This document shows, piece by piece, positions 1 to 6,721 of a stretch of DNA of 16,664 nucleotides. A program made the position numbers and the translations under genes. Position 1 is the first letter of the stretch. Every line of letters starts with the position of its first letter. Source of the stretch: Lachnospiraceae bacterium (GTDB lineage Bacteria > Bacillota > Clostridia > Lachnospirales > Lachnospiraceae); assembly GCA_021153325.1 (NCBI GenBank), contig JAGKTQ010000041.1, positions 1 to 16,664 on the forward strand. Reading direction: 5' to 3'. The notes under the pieces are model-generated. The model did no database searches, was not told the DNA's origin, and saw only the letters and a program-made list of their open reading frames with translations.

Positions 1-28
1 GAAAATAGTTTTTTAATGTGTCTGCCAT
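1..28 (-). CDS. 5' end of an unidentified gene running off the left edge
   Basis: Only nine codons are inside the window (reading M-A-D-T-L-K-N-Y-F), so no function can be given. A gene start is supported by a near-perfect ribosome binding site, AAGGAGG at 38-44 on the minus strand. Two ATGs follow it: one at 32-34, only three bases away, and one at 26-28, nine bases away and in the same frame (M-L-M-A-D). The second has the usual spacing and is preferred. The gene lies downstream of the terminator at 117-155, so it probably has its own promoter in the 46-116 gap, but I could not pick a convincing -35/-10 pair there. Confidence 0.5.
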
Positions 29-73
29 AAGCATAGTCCTCCTTAAGTAAAATAAAAATAAATGAAATCCTGT

Positions 74-85
74 GCCGGATCCGGC
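74..85. promoter_or_regulatory. 12-bp perfect palindrome GCCGGATCCGGC
   Basis: A perfect GC-rich dyad with no loop sits in an otherwise very AT-rich gap, about 46 bases upstream of the start of the left-edge gene. As RNA it could fold only a short 4-bp stem, so a protein-binding operator is the more natural reading. It matches no operator I recognise; the regulatory role is inference. Confidence 0.3.
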
Positions 86-116
86 TTGAATAAATCAGAT
101 ATAACTTAGATATTAA

Positions 117-155
117 GAAAAGCTTTGTGACATTTACTGTATCACAAAGCTTTTC
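117..155 (-). terminator. Intrinsic terminator of the vWA lipoprotein gene
   Basis: Perfect 14-bp stem (117-130 pairs with 142-155) around an 11-base loop, 47 bases past the stop codon of the vWA gene. The descending arm on the minus strand ends in GCTTTTC followed by TTAAT, giving a modest U-rich tail. It separates the sigma/anti-sigma/vWA unit from the left-edge gene. Confidence 0.75.
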
Positions 156-202
156 TGATTACAAGCCCTTTTCCTTTTTATTTCCTGTCATAAGACTCTA
201 CT

Positions 203-1786
203 TTAGCTGTTCTTTATTAATTTTTTTACCAAATAATAAAATTCTTCTTTATAATCATCCTCTTCAATATCCAGTGCTTTCAAAGTCTCCTGCACATGTT
301 CCAAAGATGCATTTCCTTTGTAATCGCTGTCCGCTACGACCAATCCAAATTCTGCCGCTGCTACAGCAAACTGCCAGTCCTCAGAAGGACTTTCTGTATA
401 GCAGGATTCATCTACTGGATATTCCAGTAACACACTTTCGTCTGCATCTGGCTCTTTGTAACGAATGCTGATCGTAAGCCATTCATCACTTCCGTTTGTC
501 ACTACATCACTGTATTTCAGATTTGATTCTACTTTTTCTCCTTCGTTTACTGGAACAATTTCATAAATCGCCGTTACGGTATGCCCTGCACCAATTTCCC
601 CTGCGTCTTTTGTATCATCTTCAAAATCCTGTGCATCAAGTCTTCTGTTTTCATAACCAATAAGTCGGTATTCGCTTACCTTTTCCGGATTAAACTCAAC
701 CTGAATTTTCACGTCTTTTGTAACGGTTACAAAAGTAGCTCCCATTTCTTCTACTAATACTTTCTTTGCTTCTCCCACAGAATCTATGTACGCATAATTA
801 CCATTGCCATTGTCCGCAAGTGTTTCCATTTTATTATCTTTTATATTGCCAGTACCAAATCCAAGTACCGTCAGATAAATTCCGCTATCACGTTTTTCTT
901 CAATCAATTCTGTCAATTCACTTTCCGAAGTAATCCCCACATTCAGATCCCCATCTGTTGCCAGAATAACCCGGTTGTTTCCACCTTCAATAAAATACTC
1001 TTCTGCAAGCGCATAAGCAGTTTCAATGCCTTTGCTTCCATTGGTGCTCCCGCCTGCCTCCAGATCGTTCAGGACCTCACGGATGACCTCTGTTTCGTCC
1101 CCGCTTACCCCTTCCAATAAGATGCGATCATCACCCGCATAGGTTACAATAGATATGCGGTCTTTTTCTGTCAGATTCTCAGCCAAAACACCAAGAGATC
1201 TTTGTAAGAGTGGCAACTTATCACTATCGTTCATAGACCCCGATACATCCAGTAAAAAAACTAAATTGGAGCTTGCACTTTCTGAAAAATCAATTTCTTC
1301 TGTCTTTAATCCAATAGATAAAAGCATATGCTCGGAATTCCAAGGGCATTCTGACATTTCCGTAGTCACTCCGAAAGGCTCCTCCCCTTCTGGAAGATTA
1401 TAATCATAATCAAAATAATTCAAGATTTCTTCTATTCTGACAGCACCCTCCGGTATTTCTTCTAAGCTGTAGCCGTCCTCGATCATTCTACGCAGGTTGC
1501 TGTAAGAAGCCGTATCTACATCTGCTGAAAATGTTGACAGTGGTGTCACCGAAGTTTGTGCAAAGCCAGTTTCCTTCTCCGCATTATATTCTTCTGTATT
1601 AAAGTCCGGTGTCATTTCTTCTTCCGAAGTTGCCACTGCATTATCATACATCGTACTTCCGCTGTCATAATCTACAACACTCATATCCGACGTACTAGTA
1701 CTCTCTTTTACAACCCCGCACCCTCCTAACAAAGTTGACGTCAATGTGGCAATCGTCAAAACAATTGCTATCCCTTTCTTCTTCAT
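203..1786 (-). CDS. von Willebrand factor A domain lipoprotein, YfbK-like
   Basis: This 527-residue exported protein begins with a lipoprotein signal peptide: a KKK start, a hydrophobic stretch at 5-20 and the lipobox L-L-G-G-C, making Cys23 the likely lipidated residue. A Ser/Thr/Asp/Glu-rich linker follows to about residue 80. Residues ~82-135 match the N-terminal domain that precedes vWA in YfbK-type proteins (F-S-A-D-V-D-T-A-S-Y, then I-E-E-I-L-N-Y-F-D-Y). The vWA domain (~172-345) has an intact metal-binding MIDAS motif DVSGS at 180-184 and the later A-T-D-G-D segment; the C-terminal ~180 residues fit the DUF3520 region. The ATG at 1786 follows GGGAGG at good spacing. It is the last gene of the sigma factor/membrane protein cluster, separated from it by a hairpin at 1857-1905. 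The family is clear; the ligand and cell-surface role are unknown. Confidence 0.9.
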   Translation of the reverse strand: MKKKGIAIVLTIATLTSTLLGGCGVVKESTSTSDMSVVDYDSGSTMYDNAVATSEEEMTPDFNTEEYNAEKETGFAQTSVTPLSTFSADVDTASYSNLRRMIEDGYSLEEIPEGAVRIEEILNYFDYDYNLPEGEEPFGVTTEMSECPWNSEHMLLSIGLKTEEIDFSESASSNLVFLLDVSGSMNDSDKLPLLQRSLGVLAENLTEKDRISIVTYAGDDRILLEGVSGDETEVIREVLNDLEAGGSTNGSKGIETAYALAEEYFIEGGNNRVILATDGDLNVGITSESELTELIEEKRDSGIYLTVLGFGTGNIKDNKMETLADNGNGNYAYIDSVGEAKKVLVEEMGATFVTVTKDVKIQVEFNPEKVSEYRLIGYENRRLDAQDFEDDTKDAGEIGAGHTVTAIYEIVPVNEGEKVESNLKYSDVVTNGSDEWLTISIRYKEPDADESVLLEYPVDESCYTESPSEDWQFAVAAAEFGLVVADSDYKGNASLEHVQETLKALDIEEDDYKEEFYYLVKKLIKNS

Positions 1787-1847
1787 AATAAATCCTCCCT
1801 TTTCTAATATGCAAATCTGCTTTCCTCCCTAACAGGCTCTGCATTTT

Positions 1848-1905
1848 GTAAAAATAAAAAGCTTTCTTTTTCGCTCTTCTATATAAGATACGAATGAAAG
1901 CTTTT
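1848..1905 (-). terminator. Hairpin with U-rich tail behind the anti-sigma gene
   Basis: A 10-bp stem (1857-1866 with 1896-1905, AAAAGCTTTC/GAAAGCTTTT) with further inner pairing is followed on the minus strand by TATTTTTAC (1848-1856). It lies 29 bases after the anti-sigma stop and 62 bases before the vWA start. The large loop (29 bases) suggests a leaky terminator, which would let the vWA gene be expressed at lower level from the sigma-factor transcript. No convincing separate promoter for the vWA gene was seen between 1787 and 1847. Confidence 0.55.
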
Positions 1906-1933
1906 CTTTTTATGGTAAAATTATGAATTTTTT

Positions 1934-2443
1934 TTAATCTTTTATTTCAGAAATGGAGACCGCCCGATATTTACCCGCTTCTTCCTGCAAGTCGATACTA
2001 TAACAACCGCCTTCCTGTATAAAAGTACTTTGTCCTGATTCATCCATTATCATGCAATCTTCCGGTATCGTAAACGTATAACCTTCTCCTTCTCTCGTAA
2101 TGCCTGTATACCAGTTCACTCCACCTTCTGCCACATTCATTTCTGTAATAGTCACTTCTATCGTTATGAGCAGCTCCCCTTCCGCTGTTTCCTCCCGCAT
2201 TGTCCCTGCTGACTGATCCACAGCACACATTTCCACAGAAGTTTCTGCTGATTTTGAACCACCACTTATTAACGGTAACACTACTACTACCAAAAGAGCT
2301 GCTGCCGCAAGACTTCCGAAGGCTGTCCACCTTCTCACCGCTCTTTTTTTACTCTTTACAAGATCCTTCTCAATCCTATCCCACAAATCCGGTGTTTCCA
2401 TCTGAATATATTTTTTGTATTCATTTTCCAAACTTTTACTCAT
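1934..2443 (-). CDS. Single-pass membrane protein, probable anti-sigma factor
   Basis: A 169-residue protein with a basic cytoplasmic N-terminus of about 38 residues (ending in a K/R-rich stretch), one hydrophobic segment at ~41-60 and an extracytoplasmic domain of ~110 residues. This is the layout of a transmembrane anti-sigma factor, and its start overlaps the stop of the ECF sigma gene by eight bases (ATGAGTAA), indicating translational coupling. No zinc-binding HxxxCxxC anti-sigma motif is visible in the N-terminal part, so the assignment rests on position and topology. The ATG at 2443 is chosen because AAGGAGG lies about ten bases upstream; the GTG nine bases earlier sits almost on the ribosome binding site. 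The outer domain has no family I can name. Confidence 0.7.
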   Translation of the reverse strand: MSKSLENEYKKYIQMETPDLWDRIEKDLVKSKKRAVRRWTAFGSLAAAALLVVVVLPLISGGSKSAETSVEMCAVDQSAGTMREETAEGELLITIEVTITEMNVAEGGVNWYTGITREGEGYTFTIPEDCMIMDESGQSTFIQEGGCYSIDLQEEAGKYRAVSISEIKD

Positions 2444-2981
2444 GATATCCACACCTCCTTAATTTGTCTAAGGCATTTCTGTATTTCCAAGTTACCGTAC
2501 CTAACGGCATAGAAAGAATATCTGCAATTTCCTGAAAGGTCAGCTCTCCCATTACTTTCAGATGAACGATTTCCCGCTCTCGGACTTCTAGTTTCTGTAA
2601 AGCTTCCTGCATGGACAATCCTTCAATTACTTCCAGTTCTACATTCTGCCTTGTGTCTTCATTTTCCTCGCTTTCCTTTTCTTCCTGTTCCTCTACAAGC
2701 TGCTCTCTGCCAGTTTTCCGCAAAAAATCAATGGACATATTACGGGCAATGGTTGCCAAATACCCTCTATGTCCACCATTTTCACTTTTATATTGTCCTG
2801 CTTTCTCCCAAAGTCGCAGAAAAAAATCACTGGTAATGTCTTCTGCATTTTCCTTATTTTGTATAATTTGATACACAATGGAATAGATGTAACCAATATA
2901 GGCCTGATAGATTTCTCTCAGGCCCTCTTTATCTCCCATTTTCATCTTTTCCACAGCTATTACAAACTGTGCTTCCTCCAC
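2436..2981 (-). CDS. ECF-type RNA polymerase sigma factor
   Basis: At 181 residues this has the usual length and two-domain build of an extracytoplasmic-function sigma-70 factor. Region 2 covers ~20-90, with the core-binding stretch E-D-I-T-S-D-F-F-L-R-L-W (47-58) and the promoter-melting segment around R-N-M-S-I-D-F-L-R-K. A very acidic linker (95-118) leads to region 4 (~123-176), with the helix-turn-helix L-T-F-Q-E-I-A-D-I-L-S-M-P-L-G-T-V (148-163). The GTG start is supported by AGAGGG five bases upstream. It is coupled to the membrane protein that follows, so the two probably form a signal-transducing pair; the vWA lipoprotein is the nearest candidate target or sensor component. dapF ends only 53 bases upstream with no strong terminator, so partial co-transcription is possible. 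Confidence 0.93.
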   Translation of the reverse strand: MEEAQFVIAVEKMKMGDKEGLREIYQAYIGYIYSIVYQIIQNKENAEDITSDFFLRLWEKAGQYKSENGGHRGYLATIARNMSIDFLRKTGREQLVEEQEEKESEENEDTRQNVELEVIEGLSMQEALQKLEVREREIVHLKVMGELTFQEIADILSMPLGTVTWKYRNALDKLRRCGYHE

Positions 2982-3034
2982 AATATCCCTCTTTCTTACC
3001 TTTTCTCTTTCCTGTCTTTAGTCAAATCTTCCTG

Positions 3035-3874
3035 TTAGATTTCTACTTCTCCTTCAAAAACAGTTTCCGCAGGACCGGTCATAAAAATAACATTTTCTTC
3101 CCGATTCCATTCAATAGAAATCTCTCCGCCAAGAAGCTCCACCGTTACGTCATTGTCCGTCAATCCATTTAAAACGCAGGCAACCGCTGTTGCACAGCAT
3201 CCCGTTCCACAAGCAAGGGTCTCTCCTGTTCCTCTTTCCCAAACTCGCATCTTTACATGCTGTCTGTCCACGAACTGTACAAATTCTGTATTCGTTCTTT
3301 TTGGAAAACGCTCGTGATTTTCAAAAAAAGGACCAATCTGCTCTATCGCAAGATTTTTCACATCATCTATAAAAACGACAGCATGTGGATTTCCCATTGA
3401 CACGCATGTCATTTTATAATTTTGTCCTTTTACTTCAATGTCTTCATTTATAACCTGCTTACTACTTGTTATGACAGGAATGTCTACTGCCTCCAATACA
3501 GGTGCTCCCATATTTACGCGAACAGTAGATACTTTACCATTTTCAACATGAAGTGTTAAGTATTTCACCTTTCCAAAACTTATGACAGTAATGTCAGTTT
3601 TGTCTGTAAGCCCTTTGTCATAAACATATTTGCCCACACATCGAATACCATTTCCACACATCTCCGCACGTGAACCATCCGCATTGTACATCTCCATTTC
3701 AAAATCGGCTTCCGAAGATGGATTAATAAAAATAACACCATCTCCGCCAATTCCAAAATGTCTGTCACTTAGACGTTTTACGATCTCCGGCTTCTTGTCC
3801 GCCTCCAGCTTTTCTTCAAAGCCATTCACATAAATATAATCATTGCCACAACCATGCATTTTTGTAAATTTCAT
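3035..3874 (-). CDS. dapF: Diaminopimelate epimerase
   Basis: Interconverts LL- and meso-diaminopimelate in the cytoplasm, the last step before lysine and a direct supplier of the cross-linking residue of peptidoglycan. The 279-residue length is normal. Both catalytic cysteines are present in their standard settings: Cys73 in the A-E-M-C-G-N-G-I-R-C motif and Cys222 in A-C-G-T-G-C-C; the N-terminal H-G-C-G-N-D-Y (7-13) and the G-N-P-H-A segment (161-165) also fit. The ATG follows GGGAGAAGG. It stands alone rather than among other lysine genes: the ANTAR regulator is upstream across a 160-base gap and the sigma factor lies 53 bases downstream. PLP is not used; this is a cofactor-free two-base epimerase. 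Confidence 0.96.
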   Translation of the reverse strand: MKFTKMHGCGNDYIYVNGFEEKLEADKKPEIVKRLSDRHFGIGGDGVIFINPSSEADFEMEMYNADGSRAEMCGNGIRCVGKYVYDKGLTDKTDITVISFGKVKYLTLHVENGKVSTVRVNMGAPVLEAVDIPVITSSKQVINEDIEVKGQNYKMTCVSMGNPHAVVFIDDVKNLAIEQIGPFFENHERFPKRTNTEFVQFVDRQHVKMRVWERGTGETLACGTGCCATAVACVLNGLTDNDVTVELLGGEISIEWNREENVIFMTGPAETVFEGEVEI

Positions 3875-3968
3875 AAACCTTCTCCCTTCCTATCAGCCAT
3901 CTTTGCCTTCTACAGTACCTTGGGCACTATACCTTCGAGCCTTTAAGCCTTATCTGTTTCTTAGGATA

Positions 3969-3997
3969 AGTTTAGTGGCATTTATTGCATGTGTAAA
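3969..3997 (-). promoter_or_regulatory. Possible dapF promoter
   Basis: TTTACA (-35, 3992-3997) and TAAACT (-10, 3969-3974) are separated by 17 bases on the minus strand, about 95 bases before the dapF start. The -10 matches consensus at four of six positions. The rest of the 3875-4034 gap has a small CTTATC/GATAAG inverted repeat but no riboswitch or T-box signature that I can recognise. Confidence 0.3.
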
Positions 3998-4034
3998 TTC
4001 TATTTATTGCTATCATCATTGCAAAAAATGCTCT

Positions 4035-4580
4035 CTATTTCATCATGGAAAGTACCATCTGAGCTGTTTCCACCATATTGGTACTGCTGTCCATACTGCA
4101 TTTTTGAATATAGCGATGAGCCTCTTCCTCAGACATATTATTTCGACTCATCAAAACGCGTTTTGCCTCCAGTATCAATGTTGCCTCTTCATCACTTCGT
4201 GCTTTCGGCTTTAAGCGTCTCTTTTTTCGGCTTCGTTCCATGGATTGTACCATCATATCGACAGTATTTATCAAATCATGGACCTTTAATGGCATCGTTA
4301 ATGTAACTAAATTTCCCCGTACTCCATCATTGATCACATGCGCCGATGCCATCAAAAGCATTTCAAACCCTTTTGGCATACATTCATACAATTCTGCGTA
4401 CATCATATCCAGCATTTTATAGCCACATATCACGATACCATCATTCATATCATCAATATAACCTAATGCTTGTGAACCGGTGGTGCAGACTGCTATTACG
4501 GAAAAACCATTTCTAACCAAAAGATTCTTTATCCCCTTTGCTTCCTCTATCTTCGGAAAAACCACTATGATATTTGTCAT
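4035..4580 (-). CDS. ANTAR-domain RNA-binding response regulator with degenerate receiver
   Basis: ANTAR proteins bind paired hairpins in nascent RNA and prevent transcription termination, commonly in nitrogen-related operons. Residues ~128-179 fit the ANTAR three-helix domain (E-A-K-R-V-L-M-S-R-N-N-M-S-E-E-E-A, then M-D-S-S-T-N-M-V-E). Residues 1-115 have the size and alternating pattern of a receiver domain but lack its chemistry. Phe8-Pro9 replace the early acidic pair, the strand that should end in the phosphorylated Asp reads G-I-V-I-C-G-Y (48-54), and the usual Lys-Pro near 95 is Met-Pro. It should therefore respond to protein contact or a ligand rather than phosphorylation. A K/R-rich linker (115-127) joins the domains. 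The start has AGGAGG at good spacing. It lies 46 bases behind glnA with no terminator between, so the two are probably co-transcribed. Confidence 0.87.
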   Translation of the reverse strand: MTNIIVVFPKIEEAKGIKNLLVRNGFSVIAVCTTGSQALGYIDDMNDGIVICGYKMLDMMYAELYECMPKGFEMLLMASAHVINDGVRGNLVTLTMPLKVHDLINTVDMMVQSMERSRKKRRLKPKARSDEEATLILEAKRVLMSRNNMSEEEAHRYIQKCSMDSSTNMVETAQMVLSMMK

Positions 4581-4626
4581 GTCCGCACCTCCTCTTTCAG
4601 TATACTTCTACTAAAAAAGTTCATGC

Positions 4627-5958
4627 CTAAAATTTGTACAAGTATTGATTGATTTCCCAGTCAGTTACCTGAGACCGGTAATCATCCCACTCTTTTTTCT
4701 TTGCATTGATATATGTTTTTGCAACATGCTCTCCCAATGCTCCCTTAACGAATTCATCCTTTTCCAGTTCATTTACTGCTTCTATCAAAGTTCCCGGTAT
4801 CGCTTCAATTCCTTCTGCCTTCCGCTCTTCCTCACTCATTTCAAAAATGTTGCGGTCAATGCTCTTTGGTGGCTCAATTTTATTTTTAATGCCATCCAGA
4901 CCTGCCTTTAAACAAATTGCAAGTGAAAGGTATGGATTAGCAGATGGATCGGGACTTCTTAATTCCACTCTTGTGTTTTCTCCTCTTGCTGCCGGAACAC
5001 GGATTAACGGACTACGGTTTGTTGCACTCCATGCAATATGTACCGGTGCCTCATATCCCGGAACAAGTCTCTTGTAAGAATTTACAAGCGGATTTGTAAT
5101 TGCTGTCATACCCTTTATATGCTTCATGATTCCGCCTATAAAATAGTATGCCTCTTTACTTAATCCATTATTATCATTTTCATCACTGAAAATATTTTTT
5201 CCATCTTTTGATAAAGACATATTGATGTGCATTCCCGAACCATTTACACCGTATTTCGGTTTTGGCATAAAAGTAGCATGCAGACCATGACGCTTCGCGA
5301 TCGTTTTAACAGCCAATTTGAACGTCATAATATTGTCTGCTGTTCTAAGTGCTTCATCATATCGGAAATCAATTTCATGCTGTGCTGGTGCACCTTCATG
5401 GTGAGAAGCTTCAATTTCAAATCCCATCTCTTCTAACGTGAGTACCATATCTCTTCTTGCATTTTCGCCAAAATCAATAGGACCCAAGTCAAAATATCCT
5501 GCCTGCTCATGTGTAATTGTAGTAGGAAGTGCATTTTCATCTGTATGGAATAAGAAAAACTCGCATTCCGGTCCTACATCAAATGTATATCCCATTTCTT
5601 CCGCATCTTTTATTGCTCTTTTCAAAACATATCTTGGATCCCCTTCAAAAGGTTCTCCATTTGGACGGTATACATCACATATAAGACGTGCTACCTTGCC
5701 CTGCTGTGGACGCCATGGAAAAATTTCTAATGTATTAAAGTCAGGATATAAATACATATCTGACTCTTCAATTCTCAAAAATCCTTCGATAGAAGAACCA
5801 TCAAACATACACTTATTATCCAGTGCTTTTTCAAGCTGGCTTGCTGTAATTGCAACATTTTTTAAATTTCCAAAAATATCGGTAAACTGAAGACGGATAA
5901 ACTCAACATCTTCCTCTTCTACCAGTCTTAGAATATCTTCTTTCGTATAATTTTTCAT
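4627..5958 (-). CDS. glnA: Glutamine synthetase type I
   Basis: Makes glutamine from glutamate, ammonia and ATP; the dodecameric cytoplasmic entry point of nitrogen assimilation. The 443 residues cover the short N-terminal beta-grasp domain and the large catalytic domain: F-D-G-S-S-I-E-G-F (52-60), G-P-E-C-E-F, N-G-S-G-M-H-I-N and N-R-S-P-L-I-R-V-P are all intact. The region that carries the adenylylated Tyr in enterobacterial enzymes reads D-R-N-I-F-E-M-S here, so that control is absent. Arg62, which in Bacillus-type GSI-alpha mediates feedback inhibition by glutamine, is present at exactly that number with the start chosen here. The ATG at 5958 has AAAGGA nine bases upstream; a TTG 18 bases earlier (5976) behind CAGGAG is an alternative start. 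The ANTAR regulator follows in the same probable operon. Confidence 0.95.
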   Translation of the reverse strand: MKNYTKEDILRLVEEEDVEFIRLQFTDIFGNLKNVAITASQLEKALDNKCMFDGSSIEGFLRIEESDMYLYPDFNTLEIFPWRPQQGKVARLICDVYRPNGEPFEGDPRYVLKRAIKDAEEMGYTFDVGPECEFFLFHTDENALPTTITHEQAGYFDLGPIDFGENARRDMVLTLEEMGFEIEASHHEGAPAQHEIDFRYDEALRTADNIMTFKLAVKTIAKRHGLHATFMPKPKYGVNGSGMHINMSLSKDGKNIFSDENDNNGLSKEAYYFIGGIMKHIKGMTAITNPLVNSYKRLVPGYEAPVHIAWSATNRSPLIRVPAARGENTRVELRSPDPSANPYLSLAICLKAGLDGIKNKIEPPKSIDRNIFEMSEEERKAEGIEAIPGTLIEAVNELEKDEFVKGALGEHVAKTYINAKKKEWDDYRSQVTDWEINQYLYKF

Positions 5959-5988
5959 GTGCACCATTCCTTTCAAGTCAATCTCCTG

Positions 5989-6000
5989 CGGCTGCAGCCG
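5989..6000 (-). promoter_or_regulatory. 12-bp palindrome CGGCTGCAGCCG in the glnA leader
   Basis: A perfect GC-rich dyad sits between the predicted glnA transcription start (about 6019) and the CAGGAG upstream of the coding region. In RNA it could form a 4-bp stem with the tetraloop UGCA. It could be an operator or a small leader hairpin close to the ribosome binding region. No terminator follows it, so it is not an attenuator. Confidence 0.3.
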
Positions 6001-6025
6001 AATTACCTAACCAATAACGTATATG

Positions 6026-6054
6026 ATTATAGCAGATTTTTTATTTCTTAACTA
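6026..6054 (-). promoter_or_regulatory. glnA promoter with extended -10
   Basis: The minus strand has a perfect TATAAT (6026-6031) preceded by TG one base away (TGCTATAAT), the extended -10 form. A weak -35, TAGTTA (6049-6054), lies 17 bases upstream. Predicted start is near 6019, giving a leader of about 60 bases. A weak -35 with a strong -10 leaves room for an activator; the direct repeats at 6088-6117 lie just upstream. Confidence 0.6.
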
Positions 6055-6087
6055 CCGCAAATCTATTGAAAATCTATCTTTTTTCCG

Positions 6088-6117
6088 AAAAACTTCTTCT
6101 AGCTCAAAAACTTCTTC
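6088..6117. repeat. 12-base direct repeat, 18-base period, in the divergent glnA / 6186 gap
   Basis: The sequence GAAGAAGTTTTT (minus strand) occurs at 6106-6117 and again at 6088-6099, a spacing of 18 bases. This is about 35-65 bases upstream of the glnA -35 and just upstream of the plus-strand promoter at 6122-6150. A shorter repeat (ATAGATTT twice) lies between it and the glnA promoter. Tandem sites at fixed spacing fit a regulator binding side by side; low-complexity coincidence in AT-rich DNA is the alternative. Confidence 0.35.
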
Positions 6118-6121
6118 AGAA

Positions 6122-6150
6122 TTGTCATAGTTTATTTTGCTTTTTAATAT
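6122..6150 (+). promoter_or_regulatory. Promoter for the 6186 gene
   Basis: TTGTCA (6122-6127) and TAATAT (6145-6150) are 17 bases apart, 36 bases ahead of the ATG at 6186. The -35 matches consensus at five of six positions, the -10 at four. Confidence 0.45.
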
Positions 6151-6185
6151 GTTATATAAAAGAAAATGATATGTGAGGATATTCT

Positions 6186-6650
6186 ATGAGTGCCAAAACA
6201 AAAATTGTCGTACTGCATTTAAAAGAGTTGATTTATACCGGAATATTTGCTGTGCTCGGAATTCTTTTCATTATACTGCTGATCATTATGTTTTTTCCAA
6301 AAGACAAACAATCGAACAAAGGGGAAGAGCCTTCCTCAACAGCTGTTACGTATGAACCGGGCACTTATTCTACCAGTCTATCCTTAAATGGCAGTAATGT
6401 TTCTATAGAAGTAGATGTTGCAGAAAGTGGCATCACCGATCTGCGTCTTGTAAATCTGGAGGAAGCTATCACTACAATGTATCCTTTGGTCGAACCATCC
6501 TTTCAAGATATCAAGGAACAACTGCTGGAAACTCAAAACTTAGATGAAATTGCATACGCTGACGAAAACCGTTACACCTATATGGTACTGATAGAGGCTA
6601 TTGAAACCGCCTTAAGCCAGGCACAAAGCCCGGAAACTGCCACCGAGTAA
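6186..6650 (+). CDS. Membrane-anchored protein resembling a degenerate FMN-binding domain
   Basis: A 154-residue protein with one strong transmembrane helix at ~17-37 after a short basic N-terminus, a charged Ser-rich linker (38-55) and an outer domain of about 95 residues. That domain resembles FMN_bind (NqrC/RnfG type) in order of elements: E-P-G-T-Y-S-T-S-L-S-L (57-67), S-I-E-V-D-V-A-E-S-G-I-T-D-L (73-86), then L-L-E-T-Q-N-L-D (113-120) and a final E-A-I-E-T-A-L helix. In the family the stretch before the last helix carries S-G-A-T-x-T/S, where FMN is attached; here it reads A-D-E-N-R-Y-T-Y (125-132), so covalent flavin is unlikely. GAGG lies seven bases before the ATG. It is the only plus-strand gene, divergent from glnA and convergent with nadE. 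Function unknown; the fold assignment is moderate inference. Confidence 0.75.
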   Translation: MSAKTKIVVLHLKELIYTGIFAVLGILFIILLIIMFFPKDKQSNKGEEPSSTAVTYEPGTYSTSLSLNGSNVSIEVDVAESGITDLRLVNLEEAITTMYPLVEPSFQDIKEQLLETQNLDEIAYADENRYTYMVLIEAIETALSQAQSPETATE

Positions 6651-6661
6651 GCTTCCACTTC

Positions 6662-6721
6662 AAACACTTTAAAAGAACACACCAATGGAAATCCTATTGG
6701 TGTGTTTCTTTTAAAGTGTTT
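6662..6721. terminator. Bidirectional intrinsic terminator between convergent genes
   Basis: A 27-bp stem with two single-base bulges and a four-base loop: 6662-6675 pairs with 6708-6721, 6676-6686 with 6696-6706, and GG/CC closes the loop. The core hairpin is followed by TTTCTTTT on the plus strand and TTCTTTT on the minus strand, so it should stop both the 6186 gene and the hisC-nadE operon. The last eleven bases of the nadE gene, including its stop codon, lie inside the stem. Confidence 0.88.

Noticed and set aside
3019..3045. AAATCT/AGATTT hairpin just behind dapF as a terminator
   Set aside because: The stem is 6 bp and AT-only with no U-tract, too weak to claim as a terminator.
3875..4034. 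Possible lysine riboswitch or T-box ahead of dapF
   Set aside because: The gap is 160 bases and shows neither the T-box sequence nor a terminator/antiterminator pair; only a 6-bp inverted repeat is present.
5959..6019. Possible ANTAR-controlled antiterminator in the glnA leader
   Set aside because: The leader is only about 60 bases, has just two very short stems and no terminator with a U-run, so ANTAR control of glnA at this place is not supported.
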